A stretch of DNA of 36,670 bases. It comes from Bacteroidales bacterium (GTDB lineage Bacteria; Bacteroidota; Bacteroidia; Bacteroidales; UBA932). Position numbers and translations under genes: made by a program. The notes beneath the pieces were generated by a model. That model saw only the letters and a program-made list of their open reading frames with translations. It was not told the origin of the DNA and searched no databases. The stretch spans positions 1 through 36,670 of the forward strand of contig JAKSJL010000015.1 in the NCBI GenBank assembly GCA_024398295.1, given 5' to 3'. Position 1 is the stretch's first letter. Each line of letters begins with the position of its first letter. Below, one piece after another: positions 7,249-14,126 of this stretch.

Positions 7249-8400
7249 ATGAATAGAATCATCAAGTCTTTGGCGCTAGTAGGCACAGCCTTGGCGCTTG
7301 CGGCCTGCCAGGGGACATCCCAGGAGGCGGAGTTTGAAAAGGATATGGAAGCATTCCGCGAGAGTGTGGGGAATGTGGCGTTGAGCGTGGCTGTCGTGAA
7401 GGACAACCAGATCATCTACACCCATTCTTTCGGAGACGCTGACCTGGAGGCTGGCGTGCCTGCCACCGATGAGACCCTCTATAGGATCGCCTCCATCTCG
7501 AAGTCATTCACAGCCACATCCATCATGCAGATGGTCGAGCAGGGAAAGGTCTCCCTTGACATGGACGCAAGCGAGCTCGCTGGTTTCCCTATCCGCAACC
7601 CTAAGTACCCAGATACAGTCATCACCCTTGAGATGATGATGTCTCATACTTCCAGCCTCAATGATTCCCAGGGCTACTTTGATTTCCTTGGCATCAATCC
7701 ATCGACAAATCCTGATTTTGCGAAGTGTTACAATGATTACGAGCCTGGCAAGGGCTACGAATACTGTAACCTTAACTATAACCTCATCGGTTCCTTCCTT
7801 GAGAAACTGAGTGGGGAGAGGTTTGACCAGTACGTGGTGAACCATGTCCTGAAGCCGCTGGGTGTGTATGGCGGTTACTGCGTGGATTCATTGGATACAT
7901 CACGCTTCGCTCACCTTTATAACTGGGATGGCGAGAAGTATCTCGACAGAAGCGATGATGCGTATGAGAGAAGGAGCGAGAAGATCGCGAACTACGTCCC
8001 AGGCGAGCAGACAGCTGTATTCTCGCCTACCGGTGGCATGAAGATCACTGCATCCGGACTGGCACGTGTCATGACAATGCACATGAATTATGGTACCACT
8101 CCAGACGGTGTCAAGCTCATCAGTGAGGAGAGCTCGAAGAACATGCAGACACCGAGGTCCTCTGACGAGAACTACGGCCTCGCGCTCTGGGTGGACGACT
8201 GCGGCTACCTTCCAGGTATACGCCTTGTCGGCCACACCGGCGGTGCTTACGGTCTTAATTCGGCCATGTTCTTCAATCCTGAGGAAAAGTATGGCTTCGT
8301 GATGATGAGCAGCGGTACCAAGGTCCAGGGAGATACCGACGAGACAAGCATCATCAGGGGCTCGATCCAGAGAATGTACAAGCATTTCATCGCCGAATAG
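7249..8400 (+). CDS. Serine hydrolase lipoprotein (class C beta-lactamase/DD-peptidase fold)
   Basis: A 383-residue serine hydrolase of the beta-lactamase-related (Pfam Beta-lactamase) group. The chosen ATG 7249 gives a lipoprotein signal with lipobox LAAC (C20); the frame is open to an ATG at 7213, but that lies within the promoter. The catalytic SISK tetrad (S82, K85) follows LYRIA, the YCN segment near residue 170 fits the YxN motif, and HTGG near residue 330 matches the KTG-like box. The group includes DD-carboxypeptidases, D-aminopeptidases and esterases, and sequence does not separate these. It is expected on the periplasmic or outer membrane face. It stands alone, divergent from tcdA, and a second protein of the same group is encoded at 22137. 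Confidence 0.88.
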   Translation: MNRIIKSLALVGTALALAACQGTSQEAEFEKDMEAFRESVGNVALSVAVVKDNQIIYTHSFGDADLEAGVPATDETLYRIASISKSFTATSIMQMVEQGKVSLDMDASELAGFPIRNPKYPDTVITLEMMMSHTSSLNDSQGYFDFLGINPSTNPDFAKCYNDYEPGKGYEYCNLNYNLIGSFLEKLSGERFDQYVVNHVLKPLGVYGGYCVDSLDTSRFAHLYNWDGEKYLDRSDDAYERRSEKIANYVPGEQTAVFSPTGGMKITASGLARVMTMHMNYGTTPDGVKLISEESSKNMQTPRSSDENYGLALWVDDCGYLPGIRLVGHTGGAYGLNSAMFFNPEEKYGFVMMSSGTKVQGDTDETSIIRGSIQRMYKHFIAE

Positions 8401-8477
8401 TCTTTTCCTGAAAAATTGTTTTAACATTTCGGCACAATAGTTGTCTATTTGAGAGAAAACGATAAATATTTACCACT

Positions 8478-9896
8478 ATGAGAAGTTTTATCCATACATC
8501 ATTAGCAGCTTTTGTCGCTATTGCGATGATCGCTTGCCCATTGGACTCATCAGCGCAGTCCCGTAGAGGTGGTGGCAGTTCTTCAAGCTCGTCGAGCAGC
8601 TCTTCGCACAGCTCTTCACATAGCTCGTCGCACTCGTCAGGCTCGTCATATTCAGGCGGCTCATCACGTGGTAGCTATTCGTCAAGTTCATCTCGCGGTA
8701 GCTACTCGTCAGGATCGGCTACCCCAAGGTCTTCCTCTTCGTCAAGCTCTTCTTCACGCGGAAGCAGCTACTCTTCAGGTAGCCAGCAGCGCAGCTCGTC
8801 TTCAGCGAGCCGCGGAAGCAGCAGCGTTGGCACTAGATCGTCCTCTTCATCAAGCTCTTCTTCACGCGGAAGCAGCTACTCTTCAAGCAGTCAGCAGCGC
8901 GGCTCTTCATCAGCAAGCCGCGGAAGCAGCAGCGTAGGCACCAGATCATCGTCTTCTGCCAGCCGTGGAAGCAGCAGCGTAGGCACCAGGTCGTCTTCAA
9001 GCAGCAGCCGCGGAACAGCGGCCAGACCATCGTCTGGCAGCGTTCAGCGTAGCAGCGGCAGCGCGTCGAGAGCCTCTGGCGCTCGCCACCAGGCGACGAC
9101 CGTAGACCGTCGCGGCGGCAGCCGTGCTCCTGCAGGCACCAGAGTGACCCCTACCCGCACTCCTCAGCGCGGCGTGAATTTCCACAATGGAAATGGTCGC
9201 CCTATGCAGCACCCTCATCATAGAGATTTCATCCCATACGATCGTCCAGGACATTTCTTCGGACATCATCATCACTACTTCGGATACCGCATCCATGCGT
9301 TGCCTCCACACTATGTGATGCATCACTATTGGGGACATCCTTATTATTGCTACGACAATATCTGGTATCGTCCATGGGGTGACTATTATGTAGTCTGCCG
9401 TCCTCCTTACGGAGTTTGCTTCCACCCTTCACTTGTGGACCTTACCCTCAGCGCAGTGTCATTCGCATACTATTATGATCTCTATCATACCTACAATGTG
9501 ATCGACTCGAACTGGGATACCATTGCGGAGCAGAACAGGACCATTGCAGCAAACAACGCCGCTATCGCTGCTCAGAATGCCCAGATGGCCTCTCTCGCAG
9601 CTACCAAGGCTCCTGAGTCTTACTCTCTCGCGACAAGCCTTGGCCTCATCCAGAGCTTCGCAGATGCTTCCGCTACATATTATTATGAGGATGGAGTATT
9701 CTTCGTTATGGGCGCGGACGGCGAGTATCACGTGATCGTTCCTCCTGCAGGTGCGCTTGTGGACTCTCTTCCTGATGACTATGAGGTGGTAAACCTCGGG
9801 GGAGATCAGTATTACAGGGTGGATGACACCATCTATCGCACAGTGGTTATCGATGGCACCCCTCGTTTCGAGGTCCTCGGTCAGATGCAGAACTAA
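8478..9896 (+). CDS. Exported Ser-rich low-complexity protein with DUF6515-type C-terminus
   Basis: A 472-residue exported protein. The signal peptide runs to about residue 27 (SAQS; the MIAC at residues 17-20 could alternatively be a lipobox). Residues 30-210 are almost only Ser, Gly, Arg, Tyr and Gln, built from repeats such as SSSSSSRGSSYSS, QQRSSSSASRGSS and VGTRS. Residues 240-310 are rich in His and Tyr, then comes a short Ala/Asn/Gln helix (IAANNAAIAAQNAQ). The last 80 residues (YYYEDGVFFV, VPPAGALVDSLP, YYRVDDTIYR) look like DUF6515, seen in Bacteroidota envelope proteins. Function is unknown to me; a flexible cell-surface or wall-spanning stalk is an inference. The DUF456 gene follows after 3 bases. 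Confidence 0.75.
   Translation: MRSFIHTSLAAFVAIAMIACPLDSSAQSRRGGGSSSSSSSSSSHSSSHSSSHSSGSSYSGGSSRGSYSSSSSRGSYSSGSATPRSSSSSSSSSRGSSYSSGSQQRSSSSASRGSSSVGTRSSSSSSSSSRGSSYSSSSQQRGSSSASRGSSSVGTRSSSSASRGSSSVGTRSSSSSSRGTAARPSSGSVQRSSGSASRASGARHQATTVDRRGGSRAPAGTRVTPTRTPQRGVNFHNGNGRPMQHPHHRDFIPYDRPGHFFGHHHHYFGYRIHALPPHYVMHHYWGHPYYCYDNIWYRPWGDYYVVCRPPYGVCFHPSLVDLTLSAVSFAYYYDLYHTYNVIDSNWDTIAEQNRTIAANNAAIAAQNAQMASLAATKAPESYSLATSLGLIQSFADASATYYYEDGVFFVMGADGEYHVIVPPAGALVDSLPDDYEVVNLGGDQYYRVDDTIYRTVVIDGTPRFEVLGQMQN
8733..8993 (+). repeat. 108-bp tandem repeat within the Ser-rich gene
   Basis: Bases 8733-8840 and 8841-8948 are near-identical 108-bp units (36 codons), and 8949-8993 repeats the last 45 bases of the unit. 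The period is a multiple of three, so copy-number change would keep the frame and only alter stalk length. Confidence 0.85.
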
Positions 9897-9899
9897 GCT

Positions 9900-10382
9900 A
9901 TGTCGATATTGACAGTATTTGCTATCATCCTCGGATTGATAGGTATCATAGGAGCGGTGGTCCCAGGTATTCCGGGACCACCACTCGGCTGGATAGGCCT
10001 CCTGCTCACATACCTTGCCGGTGGCCTGCATGATGGAAGTCCACTTTCTCTGACAGTCCTCTTCGTGTGGCTGGCGATCACGGTGATAGTCACCATCATG
10101 GATTATGTGGTCCCTGCCTACTTCACGAAGATGACCGGAGGTACGAAGGTGGCGGCGACAGGAGCCATAGTCGGGCTTTTCGCCGGCCTGTTCATCCCTC
10201 CTGTGGGAATGATTCTCGGCAGCTTGCTGGGTGCGTTCCTGGCGGATTTCCTCATCGAGGACAGAGGCGTATGGGCTGCATTCAAGTCTTCAGTAGGTGC
10301 CTTTCTGGGCTTCCTCTGCGGGACAGGATTCAAACTTATCGCTTCAGGAGTGATGCTTTATTACATCATCGCATATATCTAA
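9900..10382 (+). CDS. DUF456 family membrane protein
   Basis: A 160-residue, very hydrophobic protein with about four membrane segments. The N-terminal VVPGIPGPPLGWIGLLL and the Gly-rich GAIVGLFAGLFIPPVGMILG are hallmarks of DUF456, whose members contain glycine-zipper-like repeats. No biochemical role is established to my knowledge. ATG 9900 comes 3 bases after the stop of the Ser-rich gene, so the two are probably co-transcribed. A strong terminator follows at 10387. Confidence 0.85.
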   Translation: MSILTVFAIILGLIGIIGAVVPGIPGPPLGWIGLLLTYLAGGLHDGSPLSLTVLFVWLAITVIVTIMDYVVPAYFTKMTGGTKVAATGAIVGLFAGLFIPPVGMILGSLLGAFLADFLIEDRGVWAAFKSSVGAFLGFLCGTGFKLIASGVMLYYIIAYI

Positions 10383-10386
10383 ACTG

Positions 10387-10420
10387 GATGTCGTCTCGGG
10401 CTCGGGACGACATCTTTTTT
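10387..10420 (+). terminator. Intrinsic terminator after the DUF456 gene
   Basis: GATGTCGTC (10387-10395) pairs perfectly with GACGACATC (10406-10414) around a 10-base loop, followed by six T residues. Confidence 0.9.
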
Positions 10421-10431
10421 ATAAAAATGCT

Positions 10432-10461
10432 TATATTTGTCATTCACGGCAATTCCGTGAA
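10432..10461 (+). promoter_or_regulatory. pepP -7 element with 5'-terminal hairpin
   Basis: TATATTTG (10432-10439) is an exact -7 match. Starting only 4 bases later, TTCACGG (10443-10449) pairs perfectly with CCGTGAA (10455-10461) around a 5-base loop. The transcript would therefore begin almost exactly at the base of this hairpin, which could protect the 5' end or be an operator. Confidence 0.55.
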
Positions 10462-10470
10462 CCGAAAACT

Positions 10471-11904
10471 ATGTTTGAAAAAGACGTGTATGTTCAGAGG
10501 CGTCAGACGCTTCTGAAGAAGATGCAGGAGGCTGGCCAGAAGGGCCTGATGCTCTTTGTGGGCAATGTTGAGGCTCCTGCACAGTATAGGGACAATGCCT
10601 ATAAGTTCCGTCAGGATAGCTCTTGGCTGTATTTCTTCGGCATCGATGAGCCTCGTTTCGCGGCTACCATCGACATCGAGAGCGGCGTGGAGACCATCTT
10701 CGCCGACGATGTGGAGATAGACGACATCATCTGGATGGGGCCACAGCCTTCCGTAGCTTCCGTGGCTGCAGGCGTGGGCGTGGAGCATTCTGCTCCGTAC
10801 TCGGAGCTCTTCCAGAGCGTAGAGGCCGCACGCCGTCAGGGACGCGCACTTCACTTCCTTCCTACATCGCGTTACGCGACAGCTATCACTGTGGGCAGGC
10901 TCGCGGGCATAGATCCATACGAGACCTTCACTGCAGGCAAGAAAGGATGCCCTAAGGCATCCGAGGCCATGGTACGCAGCGTGATATCGATGCGTCTGGT
11001 GAAGGAGGTAGTAGAGCTCGAAGAGCTCGAGAAGGCCGGCAAGTACGGCTACGAGATGCATACTGCGGCACGCAAGGGCATCCGCCCTGGCGTGATAGAG
11101 CAGCAGATCGTAGGCGACATGGAGGCCGTCACACTCGCTCATGGATGGGGCGTGTCTTTCGCTACCATCCTTACTCAGCACGGTGAGATCTTCCATTGTC
11201 ATTCGCATGAGAATGAAGTGGTTCCAGGCAAGCTCATGGTGGTAGACGCCGGTTTCGAGTCGAACAGCCACTATGCTTCTGACCACACCCGTACATATCC
11301 TACCGGAGGCAAGTTCACCGCGAAGCAGCGCGAGATCTATCAGATCGTGTATGAGTGCAATGAGCTTGCTTTCAGCCTCATCAAGCCAGGTGTAGCCTAC
11401 CTCGATGTGCATCAGGCAGTATGCCGTCACATGCTCGACAGGCTTCAGTCAGTGGGTCTGGTGAAGGGTGATCTCGACGAGATGCTGGCCGCAGGCATCG
11501 CAGGTCTCTTCATGCCTCATGGACTTGGCCACAATATGGGTATCGATGTCCACGATATGGAGGACTACGGCGAGAACCTTGTCGGTTACGACGATGACCA
11601 GAGCCGTTCACCGCTGCTCGGACTCGGAAGCCTCCGTATGGCGCGTCGACTTGTTCCTGGCAATGTCATCACCGATGAGCCAGGTATCTATTTCATTCCA
11701 GCTCTCATCGAGCAGTGGAAGGCAGATGGCACCGACAAGGGCTTCGTATGCTATGACAAGCTTTCAGAGTATTACGATTTCGGCGGCATCCGTCTTGAGG
11801 ATGATGTCCTCGTGACTGCCGATGGTGCCCACAGAATAGGAGAGAATAGGCTTCCTATCGCACCTGATGATGTGGAGGAGGCTATGGCTAAAGACAAGGA
11901 ATAG
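10471..11904 (+). CDS. pepP: Xaa-Pro aminopeptidase (M24B, aminopeptidase P)
   Basis: A 477-residue cytoplasmic metallopeptidase that removes N-terminal residues preceding proline. The N-terminal creatinase-like domain includes the YRDNAYKFRQDSSWLYFFG segment typical of aminopeptidase P. The five dinuclear-metal ligands of the pita-bread fold can be placed: D259 and D271 (VVDAGFES...SDHTRTYP), H354 (GLGHNMG), E403 (TDEPGIYF) and E443 (GIRLEDD). Length agrees with long-form bacterial PepP. It starts at ATG 10471 after a 30-base leader containing a hairpin, and fabG follows after a 3-base gap, making a two-gene operon. Confidence 0.93.
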   Translation: MFEKDVYVQRRQTLLKKMQEAGQKGLMLFVGNVEAPAQYRDNAYKFRQDSSWLYFFGIDEPRFAATIDIESGVETIFADDVEIDDIIWMGPQPSVASVAAGVGVEHSAPYSELFQSVEAARRQGRALHFLPTSRYATAITVGRLAGIDPYETFTAGKKGCPKASEAMVRSVISMRLVKEVVELEELEKAGKYGYEMHTAARKGIRPGVIEQQIVGDMEAVTLAHGWGVSFATILTQHGEIFHCHSHENEVVPGKLMVVDAGFESNSHYASDHTRTYPTGGKFTAKQREIYQIVYECNELAFSLIKPGVAYLDVHQAVCRHMLDRLQSVGLVKGDLDEMLAAGIAGLFMPHGLGHNMGIDVHDMEDYGENLVGYDDDQSRSPLLGLGSLRMARRLVPGNVITDEPGIYFIPALIEQWKADGTDKGFVCYDKLSEYYDFGGIRLEDDVLVTADGAHRIGENRLPIAPDDVEEAMAKDKE

Positions 11905-11907
11905 GCT

Positions 11908-12654
11908 ATGGGACTTCTTGAAGGAAAGATTGCTCTTGTCACAGGAGCATCCAGAGGCATTGGCAAGGCCATTGCCCTGAAACTCGCCTCAGAAGGCGCA
12001 GATGTGGCATTCACTTATGGCAGATCGAAGGAGGGCGCACTTGCCGTGGCCGCCGAGATCGAAGCGATGGGCCGCAAGGCTATCGCGTATGCTTCTGATG
12101 CCAGAAGCTTCGCCGACGCGCACAGCGTAGTGGAGCAGGTGGTAGCTGATTTCGGCAGGATCGATATCCTGGTGAACAACGCAGGCATCACGAAGGACGG
12201 CCTTCTGCTCAGGATGACCGAGGAGCAGTGGGATGATGTCATCGAGGTGAACCTCAAGTCAGTGTTCAACTACTCGCAGGCCGTAGTGCCAGTGATGGCG
12301 CGTCAGCGCGCCGGCAGCATCATCTGCATGTCGTCGGTAGTCGGCGAGCATGGCAATGCTGGCCAGTGTAACTACAGCGCGTCCAAGGCCGGTATCATTG
12401 GCCTCACCAAATCCATAGCGAAAGAGATGGGCGCGCGCGGTATCAGGGCAAACTGCATCGCGCCTGGCTTCATCGAGACCGACATGACCGCAGCTCTTCC
12501 ACAGGACCTCCGCGACCAGTACGCGAAGACCATCCCGCTCCGCCGCGCCGGCACGCCAGACGACGTAGCCAAGGTGGCGCTCTTCCTCGCCAGCGACCTC
12601 TCGTCGTATGTCAGCGGTCAGGTGATCAATGTCTGCGGCGCGATGAACAGCTAG
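11908..12654 (+). CDS. fabG: 3-oxoacyl-[acyl-carrier-protein] reductase
   Basis: A 248-residue short-chain dehydrogenase of the FabG group, which reduces 3-ketoacyl-ACP with NADPH in fatty acid elongation. Motifs seen are TGASRGIG (residues 13-20) for cofactor binding, NNAG, and the catalytic S143, Y156 and K160 (YSASK). The C-terminal SSYVSGQVINVCGAM matches FabG closely. It is cytoplasmic. It sits 3 bases after pepP and ends shortly before a terminator at 12709. Other fab genes are not in the window, so a paralog with another ketone substrate cannot be excluded. Confidence 0.93.
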   Translation: MGLLEGKIALVTGASRGIGKAIALKLASEGADVAFTYGRSKEGALAVAAEIEAMGRKAIAYASDARSFADAHSVVEQVVADFGRIDILVNNAGITKDGLLLRMTEEQWDDVIEVNLKSVFNYSQAVVPVMARQRAGSIICMSSVVGEHGNAGQCNYSASKAGIIGLTKSIAKEMGARGIRANCIAPGFIETDMTAALPQDLRDQYAKTIPLRRAGTPDDVAKVALFLASDLSSYVSGQVINVCGAMNS

Positions 12655-12708
12655 CTTAATCGGCGCACAAGATTGCGAAGTCCCCCTTTTGGGGTGACGA
12701 CATATGAT

Positions 12709-12741
12709 AAACGGCCTTGCAGTTATCTGCAGGGCCGTTTT
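12709..12741 (+). terminator. Intrinsic terminator of pepP-fabG
   Basis: AAACGGCC (12709-12716) pairs with GGCCGTTT (12733-12740); inside, GCAG (12719-12722) pairs with CTGC (12727-12730) around TTAT. A T-rich tail with a few interruptions follows. Confidence 0.85.
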
Positions 12742-12765
12742 GCTTTCTCATTTCAGTGGCTCCGC

Positions 12766-12896
12766 TTGCCCTTTTGCTGGATTTATCGTAATCATTTCAG
12801 GCTCGCCAACTCTGCTTGCCCTTCTGCTGGATTTATCGTAATTCGATAAAAATGGGACTACTGCGCCGCACCTCGTGGTTGAGTAGTCGAAATTTT
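12766..12896. repeat. Intergenic repeat, copy I (about 130 bp)
   Basis: This copy holds the core GCTTGCCCTTYTGCTGGAT followed by TTATCGTAAT twice (ending 12792 and 12842). The first core is followed by CATTTCAGG. The second is followed by TCGATAAAAATGG and then an inverted repeat GACTACT (12857-12863) with AGTAGTC (12882-12888). The TTTATCG-TAATT-CGATAAA dyad spans the second junction. Copy II lies 248 bases to the right. Neither copy is coding as far as I can see. Confidence 0.8.
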
Positions 12897-13013
12897 ATCG
12901 CGATCTGTGTCGAGATGCTGAGGGACACCGACCAGATCGAGAGAATCGTCCACGACCTGGAGAGGTAGCTCGCCGCGGTGGCCGGCCTTCGCGGCGCGAC
13001 ATGTCGCTCCAGT
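12897..13013. other. GC-rich spacer between the two repeat copies
   Basis: This 117-base spacer is richer in GC than the repeats and contains GCCGCG (12972-12977) with CGCGGC (12990-12995) as a possible hairpin. A 38-codon frame runs from ATG 12852 in copy I to TAG 12966 and ends MLRDTDQIERIVHDLER, which looks protein-like and might be the tail of a decayed gene. I find no family match and do not call a gene. Confidence 0.4.
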
Positions 13014-13144
13014 GCGCCCTTCCGCAGGATTTATCGTAATCATTTCAGGCCCGCCAGCTCTGCTTGCCCTTCTGCTGGGTTTATCGTAATTCGATAAAAA
13101 TGGGACTACTGCGCCGCACCTCGTGGTCGAGTAGTCGAAATTTC
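13014..13144. repeat. Intergenic repeat, copy II (about 130 bp)
   Basis: Same order of parts as copy I: core ending TTATCGTAAT at 13040, CATTTCAGG, core ending at 13090, TCGATAAAAATGG, then GACTACT (13105-13111) and AGTAGTC (13130-13136). Differences from copy I are scattered single bases, with the first core being the most divergent. From 13145 to 13240 I see only A/T-rich non-repeat sequence. Confidence 0.8.
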
Positions 13145-13246
13145 ATGGATTCGTTCATATTTTCAGCATTATCTCCCGATTGTGTCATAGATAAAATGGC
13201 CTTGTAGGGAGCTGTGGGGCTGTTTTTCGATTTTATCTGTTTCCAT

Positions 13247-13278
13247 TTTGGGTAAACGGATAGGTCTGCGGAACTTTG
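13247..13278 (+). promoter_or_regulatory. Candidate promoter of comF
   Basis: TTTG (13247-13250), a 20-base spacer, then GAACTTTG (13271-13278), one mismatch to TAnnTTTG. The expected start point near 13282 lies 12 bases before ATG 13294 and excludes the upstream TTG at 13276 as a start. Confidence 0.55.
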
Positions 13279-13293
13279 CAGGGGAAACTGGAG

Positions 13294-14082
13294 ATGGATG
13301 GGTTTGAGATGAAGACTGTTTTCGAAAACATTGGCTTGAAAGAGGTGGGTGTGGCGCTTCTGGACCTGGCTATGCCGAGGCGATGTGTGGTGTGTGGGGG
13401 GAGGCTGATGCTTCGCGAGCGCTTCATTTGTCTGGAGTGCCTTGCAGACCTGCCGCTGACTTATTATTGGCAGCTCTCGCATAATCCTATGGCGGATAAG
13501 TTCAATGCCCGGGTCCAGGCTGATCTGGATAAGGCCTTTCAGGCCAATGATCCAGTGCCTGCAGAGCCGTACGCGTACGCGACGGCGCTTTTCTTCTATA
13601 ACTCGGAGTCTGGCTACAAGAAGATATGCCAGCATCTGAAATACCATGCTGGAATCGCCTCTGGGAGGTATTTCGCTTCCAAACTCGGACGCTTCATGGC
13701 GCGCTCCGAGCTGTACGGGGATGTCGATGTCGTCATCCCGGTGCCGCTGCACTGGACGCGCCGCCGCTCGCGAGGTTACAACCAGGCGGAGATCATCGCG
13801 CGAGAGCTCGCGGCGGCGCTGGGCGCATCCCTTCGCACTGACGTGCTCGTCCGCGCCAGGCGCACCCGCACCCAGACCCGCATGTCCGTGTCGTCCAAGG
13901 CGGACAATGTTTCTGGTGCATTCGTTGTTCGAAACCATTGCCCTGAAGCCCACCACGTGCTTCTGGTAGATGACACCTTCACTACCGGCTCCACGCTGAA
14001 CGCTTGCCGTGGCGCCCTGCGTCGCGACCTTCCTGCGTCAGTCCGCATCTCGGTCGCCACTCTCGCCTTTGTGGTGGTGTAA
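13294..14082 (+). CDS. comF: ComF-family phosphoribosyltransferase-like protein
   Basis: A 262-residue ComF/GntX-type protein. A four-cysteine zinc-binding knuckle is at C31, C34, C46 and C49, and the C-terminal PRTase domain ends with VLLVDDTFTTGSTL, the PRPP-binding motif. ComF homologs are needed for DNA uptake in naturally competent bacteria, but in many species the role is unproved. The YNQAE segment in the middle is also family-typical. ATG 13294 is preferred over ATG 13309 because it follows the predicted promoter and keeps the N-terminal helix; an in-frame TTG upstream lies inside the -7 element. The GH2 gene follows after 44 bases with its own -7 element. Confidence 0.85.
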   Translation: MDGFEMKTVFENIGLKEVGVALLDLAMPRRCVVCGGRLMLRERFICLECLADLPLTYYWQLSHNPMADKFNARVQADLDKAFQANDPVPAEPYAYATALFFYNSESGYKKICQHLKYHAGIASGRYFASKLGRFMARSELYGDVDVVIPVPLHWTRRRSRGYNQAEIIARELAAALGASLRTDVLVRARRTRTQTRMSVSSKADNVSGAFVVRNHCPEAHHVLLVDDTFTTGSTLNACRGALRRDLPASVRISVATLAFVVV

Positions 14083-14096
14083 CGTGTTTTTTTCTT

Positions 14097-14104
14097 TATA
14101 TTTG
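14097..14104 (+). promoter_or_regulatory. -7 element of the GH2 gene
   Basis: TATATTTG exactly matches TAnnTTTG and lies 22 bases before ATG 14127. The nearest TTTG (14068-14071, inside the end of comF) is 25 bases upstream, slightly too far. Confidence 0.5.
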
Positions 14105-14126
14105 CGAAGAACTAATTACCAATCAG

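Noticed and set aside
7188-7415. 76-codon N-terminal extension of tcdA
   Set aside because: It is antisense to the divergent serine hydrolase, unlike the TcdA family, and upstream of the predicted promoter.
10444-11430. 328-codon minus-strand frame opposite pepP
   Set aside because: pepP has all catalytic residues; the antisense frame has no recognisable domain and is a shadow of codon bias.
12858-13043. 61-codon minus-strand frame in the repeat region
   Set aside because: Composition follows the repeat and spacer; no start context or homology seen.
12749-13144. CRISPR array or integron attC sites
   Set aside because: There are only two long copies with internal substructure, no regular short repeats with unique spacers, and no integrase nearby.
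13081-13956. 291-codon minus-strand frame over the repeat and comF
   Set aside because: It runs through the non-coding repeat and opposite the comF motifs, with no family-like content.
14004-14126. TTG-started extension of the GH2 enzyme
   Set aside because: It overlaps comF, and ATG 14127 begins a clean signal peptide after a -7 element.
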